From assembly GCA_937928775.1 (NCBI GenBank), contig CALFVI010000014.1:21028-85027 (forward strand): a stretch of DNA of 64,000 nt, given 5' to 3'. The stretch is from an uncultured Elioraea sp. Its GTDB lineage: Bacteria; Pseudomonadota; Alphaproteobacteria; Acetobacterales; Acetobacteraceae. Under the pieces are notes generated by a model, which was not told where the DNA came from, ran no database searches, and worked only from the letters and a program-made list of their open reading frames with translations. Below are positions 1-10,973 of this stretch, one piece after another. The translations under genes were made by a program, and so were the position numbers. Each line of letters begins with the position of its first letter. Position 1 is the stretch's first letter.

Positions 1-778
1 AGATGCGATCTCCCGCGGTGCCGCCCTGGTCGCGCGGTTTCCCGGTCGCCTGACCCTGATGGAGGGACGCTTCGGCGATCTCGTCGACCTTCTCGCTCAA
101 CACGGTGTGGCTGGCCTCGATGGCGCGGTGTTCGACTTCGGCCTCTCCTCCTTCCAGCTCGACGACCCCGCGCGCGGCTTCTCCTTCCGTGCGGAAGGCC
201 CGCTCGACATGCGCATGGGCCGGTCAGGGCGCACGGCGGCCGATCTCGTCAACACCCTCACCGAGGCGGATCTCGCCGCGCTCATCCGCACCTATGGCGA
301 GGAACGGCACGCCCGGCGCATCGCCCGCGCCATCGTGCGCGCGCGGGCGGAAGAGCCAATCACCACCACCGCCCGGCTTGCTGACATCGTCCGCTCAGTC
401 GTCCCCCGCGCAGCGGACGGCATCGACCCCGCCACACGCAGCTTCCAGGCGCTCAGGATCGCGGTGAACGAGGAGCTCGACGAGATCGCGCGCGGGCTTG
501 CCGGCGCGATCGATCTTCTCTCACCGGGTGGGCGAATCGTCGCCGTCTCGTTCCATTCGCTCGAGGATCGCATCGTGAAGCGCCTCTTCGCCGACGCCGC
601 AGGGCGCGGCCCCTCCCCCTCGCGGCACGACCCGCGCGGGCTCATGGCGCGGAGCCGCCGATCCTTGCGCCTGCTCACCGCCAAGCCTGTCGTTCCGGCT
701 GCGGACGAGATCGCCGCCAATCCGCGCGCGCGTTCGGCCAGATTGCGGGCGGCCGAGAAACTGGCGGAGGCTGCATGA
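1..778 (+). CDS. rsmH: 16S rRNA (cytosine1402-N4)-methyltransferase RsmH (MraW), 5' end outside window
   Basis: Frame is open upstream of the listed ATG at 59 to the window edge ([26 protein letters not shown]). Motifs [23 protein letters not shown] and [14 protein letters not shown] are typical of RsmH. First gene of the dcw cluster. Confidence 0.95.
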   Translation, partial: DAISRGAALVARFPGRLTLMEGRFGDLVDLLAQHGVAGLDGAVFDFGLSSFQLDDPARGFSFRAEGPLDMRMGRSGRTAADLVNTLTEADLAALIRTYGEERHARRIARAIVRARAEEPITTTARLADIVRSVVPRAADGIDPATRSFQALRIAVNEELDEIARGLAGAIDLLSPGGRIVAVSFHSLEDRIVKRLFADAAGRGPSPSRHDPRGLMARSRRSLRLLTAKPVVPAADEIAANPRARSARLRAAEKLAEAA

Positions 779-1500
779 TTCGCCCCGCCATCCTGCTGTG
801 GGCTGTCCTCGTCGTCGCCGCGGGGCTTTTGCTCTACAAGGTGAAGCACGACGTGCGTGAGCTCGAGGAGGAGCTGGCAAGCCTCAACCGCGCGATCGTG
901 GAACGACGCGACCGCATCCATGTGCTGGAGGCGGAATGGTCACTGCTCAATGAGCCGGAACGGTTGCGCGACCTCGCCACCCGCCACCTCGCACTCGCAC
1001 CGCTGCGCGCCGACCAACTCGCCCGCGCCTCTGAAGCGCTGCCTCGTCTCGCGCTCGCCCCGGCCCCTGGCCTCCCTGCCGCCGACCAGCCTGCTGCGGG
1101 TACGCACACTGTGCCGGCAGCGGCGCCGCCCGCCTCGTCGCCCGTGCTGGCGTCGCTGCCCCTGCCGCCGGCCTTCCCTGATCCGCCGCCGCGGAGCGCA
1201 ACGACGCCGCCCATGGCAGAGCGCCGCACGGCCGCCTCTTCCCCGCCGCCCACCCCGCGTCAGGCCCGTCCCCTCTCCGCACCCGAGGCTCCCGCACCGC
1301 GCCCCGCTCCCGGACCTGCCGCCGCCCCGGCCTCGCCCGCGACCGTGCCTGCCAACCCGGTCCGCGTCGCACCTCAGCCGACACCTGCCCCACCCCCCCA
1401 ACACCCGGTGGCGCCCCCTCCGCCGCGGCCCGCTCTCGCCTCCGCTCTCGGCATACCGGCGGGCAGCCTGCCGCCGCCGGTCGCAGGACCGCCGCGGTGA
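775..1500 (+). CDS. ftsL: cell division protein FtsL with long Pro/Ala-rich C-terminal extension
   Basis: Short N-terminal TM segment followed by a coiled coil ([42 protein letters not shown]). 4-bp overlaps with rsmH and ftsI. dcw position. Confidence 0.85.
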   Translation: MIRPAILLWAVLVVAAGLLLYKVKHDVRELEEELASLNRAIVERRDRIHVLEAEWSLLNEPERLRDLATRHLALAPLRADQLARASEALPRLALAPAPGLPAADQPAAGTHTVPAAAPPASSPVLASLPLPPAFPDPPPRSATTPPMAERRTAASSPPPTPRQARPLSAPEAPAPRPAPGPAAAPASPATVPANPVRVAPQPTPAPPPQHPVAPPPPRPALASALGIPAGSLPPPVAGPPR

Positions 1501-3383
1501 ACGGAACAAGGCTCCCCCCGCACCTTGTCGTGCCGCCGGTGGCCGTCGACCGCGGCCGACCGCTCGTACCCCTCCGTCACGACCGGCCGAAACGGCACCC
1601 GCTCGAGGTCGCGCGCGCCCGGCTTGCCTTCTCCGCCGGTGCCTTCGCCCTGCTCTACCTCGCGCTTGCCGGCCGCCTGGTCGACGTCGCCACCGCGGAA
1701 CCGGGCAAAGTCCGCGCCCAGGCCTCGCCCACCGCGCTCATCGCACCCGAACCGCGCGTCGAGCGGGCGGCAATCGTCGATCGCCACGGCGTCGTGCTGG
1801 CGATGAGCCTTCCCTCGGCAGGGCTCTACGCCAATCCACGCCAAATCATCGACCCGGAGGAGACCGCACGGCGGCTCGCCACCGTTCTGTCTGGTCTTGA
1901 CTCTGCTGCTCTGGCACCCAGGCTCACTGGCGAGCGCCAGTTTGTCTGGATCCGCCGCCATCTCAGCCCGCGCGAACAGCAGGCGGTAATCGCGCTCGGC
2001 CTGCCGGGGTTGCATTTCCAGCGCGCCGAACGCCGCGTCTACCCGCAAGGGAGGGCAGCGGTGCACGTGCTCGGCGGAACCGATGTCGACGGCAACGGTA
2101 TTGCCGGGGTCGAGAGGTTCTTCGACCGGCGCCTGCGCGACAACCCCGCCGAGCCTTTGCGCCTCTCTATCGATGTGCGCGTGCAGCACGTGCTGCGCGA
2201 AGCGATCGCGCGCGCGATCGAGCGCTTCGACGCGATCGGTGGTGCAGGCGTGGTGCTCGATGTCACCTCAGGCGAGGTGCTGGCCATGGTCTCGCTGCCG
2301 GATTACGACCCGGCCGAGGTTGCCACCGCGACGGAAGCGGAACGTTTTAACCGCATCACCGTTGGCGTCTACGAACCGGGCTCCACCTTCAAGTTGCTCA
2401 CCACCGCCGCCGCCCTCGATCTCGGCACGGTGCCCATCTGGGGCGGCTACGACGCCTCCCGCCCGATCACCTACGGCCGCTTCACCATCAGCGACTTCCG
2501 CGGCAAGAACCGCTGGCTCAGCGTACCGGAGATCTTCGCCTACTCCTCCAACATCGGGACCGCGCGCATGGCGCTCGACATCGGCGTCGCCCGCCACCGC
2601 GCCTTCCTCGACCGTGTCGGCGTGCTGCGTCGGGTACCGATCGAAATCCCTGAGACCGCGATGCCACTCTTCCCTCACGGGTCGAACTGGCGGGAGATCA
2701 ACACACTGACCATCTCCTATGGGCACGGCATCTCCGTCACCCCGCTGCACGTCGCGATGTCGACCGCGGCGATGGTGAACGGCGGGCGGCTCGTTCGGCC
2801 CACCATCCTCGCCCGCGACGCAAGCGAGCCACCGCCTCTGACGCCGCAGGTGATCAAGCCCGAGACCTCGGCCACGCTCAGGCGTCTGATGCGCTTGACG
2901 GTGACGGACGGGTCGGGCAAGGGCGCCGACGTCCCGGGGTATTTCGTCGGCGGCAAGACGGGCACGGCGCAGAAGGTCGGCCCCGGTGGGCGCTATCTCG
3001 CCAACGCGCGCATCAGCTCCTTCACCGGCATGTTCCCCGCCTACGACCCCCGCTACGTCGTCTACATCATGATCGACGAGCCGAAGCCGAGGCGGGATAC
3101 GCACGGCTTCGCCACGGGCGGATGGGTGGCAGCCCCCGCCGCACGGGAGGTGATCGAGCGGATCGGGCCCCTGCTCGGCTATCTGCCGCAGCCGGAAACG
3201 CCGGTGATTCGCGAGGCGCTAGCGATGCCGATGCAGCCGCCACGCCCCGCCCGCGCCACCCCCCGGCCGGCGGAACCACAGCGTGCAGGCACTGCCGCGC
3301 CGGTTGCCGCCCCGCAGGCCACCCGTCAGGCCGCTCTGGCCCAGGCGGCGATGGGCGCCGCATCAAGCCATGCGGCTCGGTGA
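1497..3383 (+). CDS. ftsI: peptidoglycan D,D-transpeptidase FtsI (PBP3)
   Basis: Transpeptidase motifs YEPGSTFKLLT (SxxK), SSN and GGKTGTAQK. dcw context. Confidence 0.95.
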   Translation: MNGTRLPPHLVVPPVAVDRGRPLVPLRHDRPKRHPLEVARARLAFSAGAFALLYLALAGRLVDVATAEPGKVRAQASPTALIAPEPRVERAAIVDRHGVVLAMSLPSAGLYANPRQIIDPEETARRLATVLSGLDSAALAPRLTGERQFVWIRRHLSPREQQAVIALGLPGLHFQRAERRVYPQGRAAVHVLGGTDVDGNGIAGVERFFDRRLRDNPAEPLRLSIDVRVQHVLREAIARAIERFDAIGGAGVVLDVTSGEVLAMVSLPDYDPAEVATATEAERFNRITVGVYEPGSTFKLLTTAAALDLGTVPIWGGYDASRPITYGRFTISDFRGKNRWLSVPEIFAYSSNIGTARMALDIGVARHRAFLDRVGVLRRVPIEIPETAMPLFPHGSNWREINTLTISYGHGISVTPLHVAMSTAAMVNGGRLVRPTILARDASEPPPLTPQVIKPETSATLRRLMRLTVTDGSGKGADVPGYFVGGKTGTAQKVGPGGRYLANARISSFTGMFPAYDPRYVVYIMIDEPKPRRDTHGFATGGWVAAPAAREVIERIGPLLGYLPQPETPVIREALAMPMQPPRPARATPRPAEPQRAGTAAPVAAPQATRQAALAQAAMGAASSHAAR

Positions 3384-4866
3384 GCTCATGCAGGGGTCGG
3401 GCCTGCCCGCCATGTTGAACGGCCGCACCCTCGAGGCGGCGCAGCTCGCTGCCTGCGAGGTCAGGGGGCTCACCGCCGACAGCCGGCAGGTCCGGCCGGG
3501 CGATCTGTTTGCCGCTCTGCCTGGCACGCGGGCTGACGGCCGCGCCTTCATCTCTGAGGCGGTGGCGAAGGGAGCGGTGGCCGTGCTCGCCCCTGAGGGG
3601 ACCACCTGGCCGCCAGGCGTGCCGCCGCGGCCTCTCATCCTTGACCCCGACCCCAGGCGGCGCTTCGCTCTCATGTGCGCCGCGTTCCACGGCGTCCAGC
3701 CCGCCACCGTGGTCGCGGTGACGGGAACGAACGGCAAGACCTCGACGGTCGATTTCCTGCGCCAGATCTTCGCCGCCCTGCATCAGGGTAAGGCCGCCTC
3801 GCTCGGCACGCTCGGGCTGATCGCACCGGGTTTCCCGCCGGGGCCTTCGCTCACCACGCCCGACCCGGCGAGCCTGCACGCGACTTTGGCTGCGCTGGCG
3901 CGGGCAGGCATCGCGCATGCGGCGATGGAGGCCTCCTCGCATGGGCTGGATCAGCGCCGGCTTGACGGGGTGCGTCTCGCTGCCGCGGCCTTCACCAGCT
4001 TCAGCCGCGACCATCTCGACTACCATGGCACAATGGCGGCTTACCTTGCCGCCAAGCTGCGGCTGTTCGAGAGCGTGCTTGAGCCCGGCCGCCCGATCGT
4101 TGCCCCGACCACATTGGCGGACGAGGCGATGGACGGCTTGAGCGCGATCGCGACGCGTCGTGGGCTTACGCTGCACACGGTGGGGCAGGGCGGGTCGCTG
4201 GTCGCGGTCGAGAGCAAGGTGCCGCTCGCCGAAGGCGTGCGCGTCGCATTCCGTTGCCGAGGCGAACGATTCGACCTCGTGCTGCCGGTCGCGGGCTTTC
4301 AGGCAGAGAATGCGCTGACCGCGGCCGCGCTCGCCATCGTCACCGGGGAAGCGCCGTCTCGCGTGTTCGCAACCCTGCCGCGGCTCGCCGGCGTGCGCGG
4401 GCGGATCGAGCGGGTGGCGGTGCTGGCGAACGGAGCGGCCGTCTATGTCGACTACGCGCACACGCCGGATGCAATCGCCGCCGTGGTCGCTGCGCTCAGG
4501 CCGCACTGCAAAGGCAGGCTGACCCTCGTCTTCGGGGCGGGAGGCGATCGCGACCCTGGCAAGCGCGCGCCGATGGGCGAGGCTGCCTGTGCGGCAGATC
4601 GCGTCATCGTCACCGACGACAACCCGCGTACGGAGGATCCGGCGGCGATCCGCGCCGCGGTGCGTGCAGGCTGCCCCACGGCGGAGGAGATTGGCGATCG
4701 CGCGGCGGCGATTGCGGCGGCCATCGCCGGTCTCGGCCCTGGCGACGTCGCGGTGATCGCCGGCAAGGGCCATGAAGAGGGCCAGATCTTTGGCGACCGG
4801 ATCATCCCTTTCGACGATGCCGCCGTTGCGCGCGATGCGGTGGAGAGGCTCAGCGGGCGACGATGA
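3370..4866 (+). CDS. murE: UDP-N-acetylmuramoyl-tripeptide synthetase MurE
   Basis: TGTNGKTSTVDFLRQIF, DNPRTEDP and YAHTPDAI motifs. ORF track starts at 3283; the ATG at 3370 (MRLGELMQGSG) fits the family better. Confidence 0.93.
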   Translation: MRLGELMQGSGLPAMLNGRTLEAAQLAACEVRGLTADSRQVRPGDLFAALPGTRADGRAFISEAVAKGAVAVLAPEGTTWPPGVPPRPLILDPDPRRRFALMCAAFHGVQPATVVAVTGTNGKTSTVDFLRQIFAALHQGKAASLGTLGLIAPGFPPGPSLTTPDPASLHATLAALARAGIAHAAMEASSHGLDQRRLDGVRLAAAAFTSFSRDHLDYHGTMAAYLAAKLRLFESVLEPGRPIVAPTTLADEAMDGLSAIATRRGLTLHTVGQGGSLVAVESKVPLAEGVRVAFRCRGERFDLVLPVAGFQAENALTAAALAIVTGEAPSRVFATLPRLAGVRGRIERVAVLANGAAVYVDYAHTPDAIAAVVAALRPHCKGRLTLVFGAGGDRDPGKRAPMGEAACAADRVIVTDDNPRTEDPAAIRAAVRAGCPTAEEIGDRAAAIAAAIAGLGPGDVAVIAGKGHEEGQIFGDRIIPFDDAAVARDAVERLSGRR

Positions 4867-6245
4867 GCGCGCTTTGGACATCGGCCGAGATTGCGCAGGC
4901 GGTGGGCGGATGCGCGCCTGCGCCCTTCGTCGCGTCCGGGGTATCGATCGATTCCCGCACCCTCGCCCAGGGCGACCTGTTCGTCGCGCTGAAGGGAACG
5001 CGCGACGGGCACGATTTCGTCGCCGATGCGCTGCGCAGGGGGGCGGCGGGGGCCATTGTTTCGCGCGACCCGCCCGAGGTGGCGGGACATCCGCGCCTGA
5101 TCCATGTGAAGGACACGCTCGCGGCCTTGACCGCCCTCGGCCAGGCTGGCCGCGCTCGCGCGCGCGCTACTGTGATCGCGGTTACGGGCAGCGTCGGCAA
5201 GACAGGCACCAAGGAGGCGCTGAGGCACGTGCTCGCCCGCCAGGGCGGCTGCCACGCTGCGGAGGCGAGCCACAACAACGCAATCGGCGTTCCCCTCACC
5301 CTTGCCCGCCTGCCGCACGACGTCCCCCACGCCGCGATCGAGATCGGGATGAACCGGCCAGGCGAGATCGCTCCCCTGGCGCGGCTTGCATCGCCGCACG
5401 TCGCCATCATCACCACCGTCGAGTCGGTGCACAGCGCGTTCTTCCCGAACGAGGAGGCGATTGCCGACGAGAAGGCCGCGATCATGCAAGGCGTGGTTGC
5501 GGGCGGGGCCGTGGTGCTGAACCGTGACAACCGCCACTTTTTCCGCCTCCTTTCCCACGCGCACCATCTTGGCCTTGCGCGCATCCTCACTTTCGGTGAC
5601 CACCCCCAAGCCGACGTCTGTCTGCTCGATTGGCGCGCCGAAGGTTTCGGCGGCAGGGCGCGGGCGCGCCTGCTCGGTCAGGAGATCGCGTTCCGTCTCG
5701 CTGCCCCTGGCCGGCACGCAGCGCAGAACGCGCTCGCCGTGCTGGCCGCCGTCTTCGCTGCGGGTGCCGACCCGTTCCGCGCCGCGGAGGATCTCGCCGA
5801 CCTCGCCCCCGCCCCAGGGCGCGGCCGGAGGGTTGCAATCCGCTTTGGCGAGGGCGAGGCGATCCTGATCGACGACTCCTACAACGCCTCACCGCCCTCG
5901 ATGCGCGCCGCCTTCGCGGTGCTGGGCGAGGTCCTGGCCGCACGTCGGGTTGCGGTGCTGGGCGATATGCTGGAACTGGGCGAACGTGCAGAGGACGAGC
6001 ATCGTGCGCTTGCCCAGGCGGCGGTGCAGGCGAGGATCGACCTCGTCTTCTGCTGCGGGCCGCTGATGCGCCACCTTTACCAAGCGCTGCCCATGCGCAT
6101 GCGCGGGGCGCACGCGGCCGATGCGGAGGCGCTGGTGCCCCTTCTGCAAGGTGCGCTGCAAGCCGGCGATGTGATCCTGGTCAAAGGATCGCTCGGCAGC
6201 CGGATGGGGCGCATCGTCGAGGCCCTCACGCGGGGAGTGGGCTGA
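4863..6245 (+). CDS. murF: UDP-N-acetylmuramoyl-tripeptide:D-Ala-D-Ala ligase MurF
   Basis: VTGSVGKTGTKEALRHVL, SHNNAIGVPLT and DDSYNASPPSM motifs. dcw context. Confidence 0.95.
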   Translation: MSALWTSAEIAQAVGGCAPAPFVASGVSIDSRTLAQGDLFVALKGTRDGHDFVADALRRGAAGAIVSRDPPEVAGHPRLIHVKDTLAALTALGQAGRARARATVIAVTGSVGKTGTKEALRHVLARQGGCHAAEASHNNAIGVPLTLARLPHDVPHAAIEIGMNRPGEIAPLARLASPHVAIITTVESVHSAFFPNEEAIADEKAAIMQGVVAGGAVVLNRDNRHFFRLLSHAHHLGLARILTFGDHPQADVCLLDWRAEGFGGRARARLLGQEIAFRLAAPGRHAAQNALAVLAAVFAAGADPFRAAEDLADLAPAPGRGRRVAIRFGEGEAILIDDSYNASPPSMRAAFAVLGEVLAARRVAVLGDMLELGERAEDEHRALAQAAVQARIDLVFCCGPLMRHLYQALPMRMRGAHAADAEALVPLLQGALQAGDVILVKGSLGSRMGRIVEALTRGVG

Positions 6246-6248
6246 GCC

Positions 6249-7340
6249 ATGCTCTTCAACCTGCTCGCCCCGCTCGCCGACGAGTTCATCTTGTTCAATC
6301 TGTTCCGCTACCTCACGTTTCGGTCGGGCGGGGCGTGCATGACCGCGCTCTTCCTGTCCTTTCTGCTCGGCGGGCCGATCATCAGGCGGTTGAAACAGTT
6401 GCAGGCCCAGGGGCAACCGATGCGCGAACAGTACATGACGGAGGCGCATCTGTTGGGCAAACGCGGCACGCCGACCATGGGGGGCGTGCTGATCCTGATC
6501 GCCCTCGTCGTCTCCACTCTGCTTTGGGCGGATTGGCGCAACGCTTATGTCTGGGCGGTGCTGATGGTGACCATGGGCTATGGGCTGCTCGGGTTTGCCG
6601 ACGACTTCCTCAAGGTGACGAGGGGTAACACTCAGGGTGTATCCAGCGCGATCAAGCTCGCCGTGCAGGCTGGGATCGGACTTGCGGCCAGCTTCTGGAT
6701 CATGCTGGTGGCTCGACCGCCGCTCGAGTCTGCCCTCGCTGTACCATTCTTCAAGGACGTGCTGATCGAGCTTGGCTGGCTGTTCCTCCCTTTCGGCGCG
6801 CTGGTGATGATGGGCACTTCGAATGCGGTCAATCTGACGGACGGGCTGGATGGGCTTGCCATCGTGCCGGTGATGATCGCCGCCGCCTGTTTCGCGCTCA
6901 TCGCCTATCTCGTCGGCAACTCGGTGTTCGCCAACTACCTGCAGCTCCATTTCGTCTCTGGAGTGGGTGAGCTCGCCGTGTTCTGTTCGGCTCTCATCGG
7001 CGCCGGCATGGGGTTCCTGTGGTTCAATGCGCCACCGGCGATGGTGTTCATGGGCGATACAGGAAGCCTCGCTCTGGGTGGCGCGCTCGGTGCCGTGGCG
7101 GTCGCGACCAAGCACGAGATCGTGCTGATCATCATCGGTGGCCTGTTCGTGCTGGAGACGGTGTCCGTCATCGTTCAGGTCGTCTCGTACAAGCTCACCG
7201 GGCGGCGCGTCTTCCGCATGGCGCCGCTGCACCACCATTTCGAGAAGAAGGGCTGGGCCGAGCCCACCATCGTGATCCGCTTCTGGATCATCTCGATGGT
7301 CCTGGCCCTGATCGGTCTCTCAACCTTGAAGCTCAGATGA
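6249..7340 (+). CDS. mraY: phospho-N-acetylmuramoyl-pentapeptide transferase MraY
   Basis: Multi-TM protein with [19 protein letters not shown] and [12 protein letters not shown] motifs. Confidence 0.96.
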   Translation: MLFNLLAPLADEFILFNLFRYLTFRSGGACMTALFLSFLLGGPIIRRLKQLQAQGQPMREQYMTEAHLLGKRGTPTMGGVLILIALVVSTLLWADWRNAYVWAVLMVTMGYGLLGFADDFLKVTRGNTQGVSSAIKLAVQAGIGLAASFWIMLVARPPLESALAVPFFKDVLIELGWLFLPFGALVMMGTSNAVNLTDGLDGLAIVPVMIAAACFALIAYLVGNSVFANYLQLHFVSGVGELAVFCSALIGAGMGFLWFNAPPAMVFMGDTGSLALGGALGAVAVATKHEIVLIIIGGLFVLETVSVIVQVVSYKLTGRRVFRMAPLHHHFEKKGWAEPTIVIRFWIISMVLALIGLSTLKLR

Positions 7341-8734
7341 GCGCGGCCTTCACCCCTTTCGCTGGCGAACGGTACGCCGTGATGGGCCTTGGCCGATCCG
7401 GGCTGCCGGTGGCGCGCGCCCTTCTCTCGTACGGGGCTGACGTTGTCGCCTGGGATGATGCAGAGCAGTCCCGCCGCACCGCAGCCAACGCCGGCCTGCC
7501 GGTCGCCGACCTCGGGGCGATCGATCTTCGGGGCTTCGACGGTCTCGTTCTGTCGCCCGGCATTCCGCACCGTCTCCCCGCGCCGCATCCAATCGCCGCG
7601 CGCGCCCTGGCGGCGGGCGTTCCCATCCTCGCCGAGGCCGACCTTCTGTGGCGCGCCGTGCGCTTGCGGGGTTCGCGCGCGCGCTTCGTCGGCATCACCG
7701 GAACGAACGGCAAGAGCACGACCACGGCTTTGACGGGGAGCATCCTTGCCCGTGCGGGCATTCCGGTTGCAGTGGGCGGGAATTTCGGCACGCCGGCGCT
7801 CGCCCTCACCATGTTGGGGGACGACGGGGTGTTCGTCCTCGAGATGTCGTCCTACGCCTTGGAGCGACTCGCATCGATCCGCTTCGATGCCGCAGCGATG
7901 CTGAACCTTTCGCCGGATCACCTCGACCGGCATGGCGACATGGCAGGCTATGCGGCGGCGAAGCGCGCGATCTTCAACCGCCAGGATGCCGCCTGCACGG
8001 CCGTGATCGGTGTGGATGACGCGTGGTCGCGCGCCATCGCCGAGGACCTCGGCCGCGGCCTAGCCCGGGTCGTGCGCATCAGCGGCGAAGGGGCGGTCCC
8101 TGGCGGCGTCTATGTCGAGCACGGCCGGCTGATCGACGACCGCGACGCGTTGCGCACGCGCCTTGCGAGCCTCGTCGGGCATCGTTCGCTGCTCGGGCGG
8201 CACAATGCCCAGAACGCCGCTGCTGCTGCCGCTCTCGCTCTCGCTCTCGGCGTCGCGCGCGAGGACATTGCCGCCGCGATCGCGACCTTCCCCGGTCTTC
8301 CGCACCGTCAGGAAAGGGTCGCGGAGATCGATGGTGTTCTGTTCATCAACGACAGCAAGGCAACAAACGCAGACTCGGCCGCCCGCGCCATGGCCTGCTA
8401 TGACCGCTTCCACTGGATCGTCGGCGGTCGTGCCAAGGCGGGTGGTATTCAGCCTCTTGCGCCTCTCTTCCCGCGTGTGGCGCGGGCGTGGCTGATCGGC
8501 GAGGCGGCCGAGGAGTTCGCGCGTACGCTGGGGGAAGCGGGCGTGCCGCACGAGCTGTGTGGAACGCTAGAGAACGCGGTGCACGCCGCCTTCGCGGCGG
8601 CGCGCCGGGAGGCGCCGGCGGTCGTTCTGCTCTCCCCGGCCTGCGCCTCGTTCGACCAATTCCCGGGCTTTGAGGCGCGCGGCGAAACCTTTCGTCAGCT
8701 TGTCGCCTCATTGCGCGTGCGGGCATCGGCATGA
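7337..8734 (+). CDS. murD: UDP-N-acetylmuramoylalanine--D-glutamate ligase MurD
   Basis: [31 protein letters not shown] and [15 protein letters not shown]. Start set at the ATG at 7337 overlapping the mraY stop. Confidence 0.94.
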   Translation: MSAAFTPFAGERYAVMGLGRSGLPVARALLSYGADVVAWDDAEQSRRTAANAGLPVADLGAIDLRGFDGLVLSPGIPHRLPAPHPIAARALAAGVPILAEADLLWRAVRLRGSRARFVGITGTNGKSTTTALTGSILARAGIPVAVGGNFGTPALALTMLGDDGVFVLEMSSYALERLASIRFDAAAMLNLSPDHLDRHGDMAGYAAAKRAIFNRQDAACTAVIGVDDAWSRAIAEDLGRGLARVVRISGEGAVPGGVYVEHGRLIDDRDALRTRLASLVGHRSLLGRHNAQNAAAAAALALALGVAREDIAAAIATFPGLPHRQERVAEIDGVLFINDSKATNADSAARAMACYDRFHWIVGGRAKAGGIQPLAPLFPRVARAWLIGEAAEEFARTLGEAGVPHELCGTLENAVHAAFAAARREAPAVVLLSPACASFDQFPGFEARGETFRQLVASLRVRASA

Positions 8735-9852
8735 TTGCGCTTGCACGCAACGACGGCTCTCGGCTCGGCCGGTGGTGGTTCACGGTCGACCGCTGGATGC
8801 TGGCGACGATCTTTCTCCTGATCGTGATCGGCATGTTGAGTTCGCTCGCCGCGAGCCCTGCGGTGGCGGAACGGATCGGCCTCGATGCGTTTGCGTTTGT
8901 GCGCCGGCAGATGCTGTTCCTCCCCCTCGCCGCCGCTCTGATGGTTGCGGTCAGCCTGCTCGGCCCCCGCAGCGTCCGCCGGCTTGCCCTCGTCGGCTTT
9001 GTCGTCTCTCTGGCTCTCACCTTTGCCGCGCCGCTGATCGGGCCGGAGATCAAAGGCGCGCGGCGCTGGGTTTCACTGCCCGGCATTTCGCTGCAGCCAT
9101 CCGAATTCCTCAAGCCCTGCTTCGCCGTCGTCACCGGCTGGCTGTTTGCCGAAGGCCTTCAGACGCGCGGTTTTCCGGCAGCGGCGATCGCCTCTGTCCT
9201 CCTCGGCGTCGTGCTGGTCGGGCTGAAGCTGCAACCGGACATTGGCATGGCTGCAGTGGTGCTCGCCGTTTTTGTCGCGCAATGGTTCGTCGCCGGGCTG
9301 CGCATTGTCTGGGTGACACTGCTCGGTGGCCTCGTCGCCGTGGCTGCCGTCACGGCCTATCTGCTGTTTCCCCACGTGCAGAGCCGGGTTGCCCGCTTCC
9401 TCGACCCTTCGGTTGGCGATACGTACCAGATTGACCGCGCGCTCGAGGCCTTCGCCCATGGCGGGCTGGTTGGCCGCGGCCCGGGCGAGGGCAGGGTGAA
9501 GTCCGTGCTGCCCGACGCGCATGCTGACTTCGTCTTCGCCGTGCTCGGCGAGGAGTTTGGCATGCTGGTCTGCCTTTTCATCATCGCGCTATTCGCCTTT
9601 ATCGTGCTGCGCGCACTCCTTCGCCTGCTGGGCGAGAGCGATCCGTTCATCATCCTCGCCGGGTTTGGTCTCGCCGCGCAGTTCGGCCTGCAGGCTTTCA
9701 TCAACATGGGCTCGACGTTGCACCTGATACCGACCAAAGGAATGACGCTGCCGTTCATCTCCTATGGCGGTTCGTCGGTGTTCGCGATCGCGCTCGGCCT
9801 CGGCATGCTGCTCGCGCTGACGCGCAAGCGCACGCGGAGCGACGCGCCATGA
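8731..9852 (+). CDS. ftsW: SEDS-family lipid II polymerase / division protein FtsW
   Basis: Polytopic protein with QPSEFLKP, DAHADFVFAVLGEEFG and PFISYGGSS motifs. Confidence 0.95.
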   Translation: MIALARNDGSRLGRWWFTVDRWMLATIFLLIVIGMLSSLAASPAVAERIGLDAFAFVRRQMLFLPLAAALMVAVSLLGPRSVRRLALVGFVVSLALTFAAPLIGPEIKGARRWVSLPGISLQPSEFLKPCFAVVTGWLFAEGLQTRGFPAAAIASVLLGVVLVGLKLQPDIGMAAVVLAVFVAQWFVAGLRIVWVTLLGGLVAVAAVTAYLLFPHVQSRVARFLDPSVGDTYQIDRALEAFAHGGLVGRGPGEGRVKSVLPDAHADFVFAVLGEEFGMLVCLFIIALFAFIVLRALLRLLGESDPFIILAGFGLAAQFGLQAFINMGSTLHLIPTKGMTLPFISYGGSSVFAIALGLGMLLALTRKRTRSDAP

Positions 9853-10973
9853 GGGGGGCGATGATGCGTCCGATCGCGATCGCGGCCGGCGGTACGGGCG
9901 GGCATCTCTATCCCGCCGTCGCCACTGCCGCCGCCCTCGCCGAACGCGGTGAGCGCGTCGTCTTGCTGACTGATCGACGCACGGCGGAGCGCTCGACGGC
10001 CGCCTTCGATGCGGCCGAGATCCACGTGCTCTCTGGCGAAGGCATCGCGGGGCGCGGGATTGCTCGACTGCCAGGCGCCCTTGCCTCATTGGCGATTGGC
10101 GCGATCGAGGCGCGCGCGATCCTCGACCGCCTGGCGCCGGCGGCCATCGTCGCCTTCGGCGGCTATCCGTCCGTCGCACCGGTTCTGGCTGCGCGCGCGC
10201 TTGCACGGAAACACCGCCTGCGTGTCGTCCTGCACGAGCAGAACGCCGTGCTCGGCCGGGCCAATCGCCTGCTCGCCCGCGTCGCCGACCTGCTCGCCCT
10301 CTCCTTCGCGGAGACCGCGCGCGTACCGGCAAGGAGGCGAACGGCCCTGATCGGCACCCCCATCCGGCCCGAGATCGCGACGCTGACGGCGCACGCCTAT
10401 GCACCGCCGGATGCCGGCGGGCCTGTCAGGCTTCTCGTGCTGGGCGGCAGCCTCGGCGCGCGCGTCTTCGCCTCCCTCTTACCCGACGCGATCGCGCTCC
10501 TGCCGAGCCCGTTGCGTGATCGTCTCGTTCTCACCATGCAATGCCGAGCGGAGGATATCGCGCAGGCTGAGGGAACCCTGCGAGGGCTCGGGGTGCCGTT
10601 TCGCCTCGCCCCCTTTTTCGACGACATCGCAGCGCTCTACGCGGCGGCGCATCTCGTGATCTGCCGCGCCGGAGCGTCCACGGTTGCGGAGTTGGCCTGC
10701 GCCGGACGCCCCGCCCTTCTCGTGCCCTATCCTCACGCGACCGACGACCACCAGAGCGCGAATGCGCGTGCGCTTGCCGCCGCCGGGGCGGCGGAGGCCT
10801 TGGACCAGTTGACTCTGACGCCAGCCATGCTCGCTGAGCGGATCACCACCCTCCTCGGCTCCCCCACCCGCCTCGAGGCGATGGCCGAGGCAGCGCGCCG
10901 CTTCGCCCGCCCGAACGCCGCGCACGATCTGGCTGCGGCCGTGCTCGCGCTCGCGCCGACGGAGACCCATTGA
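9849..10973 (+). CDS. murG: UDP-GlcNAc:undecaprenyl-PP-MurNAc-pentapeptide transferase MurG
   Basis: [27 protein letters not shown] and [10 protein letters not shown] motifs. Exact start ambiguous (9849, 9861 or 9864). Confidence 0.95.
   Translation: MRGAMMRPIAIAAGGTGGHLYPAVATAAALAERGERVVLLTDRRTAERSTAAFDAAEIHVLSGEGIAGRGIARLPGALASLAIGAIEARAILDRLAPAAIVAFGGYPSVAPVLAARALARKHRLRVVLHEQNAVLGRANRLLARVADLLALSFAETARVPARRRTALIGTPIRPEIATLTAHAYAPPDAGGPVRLLVLGGSLGARVFASLLPDAIALLPSPLRDRLVLTMQCRAEDIAQAEGTLRGLGVPFRLAPFFDDIAALYAAAHLVICRAGASTVAELACAGRPALLVPYPHATDDHQSANARALAAAGAAEALDQLTLTPAMLAERITTLLGSPTRLEAMAEAARRFARPNAAHDLAAAVLALAPTETH

Noticed and set aside
3067-4881. 604-aa minus-strand ORF opposite ftsI/murE
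   Set aside because: Shadow ORF of conserved dcw genes, no domain signature.
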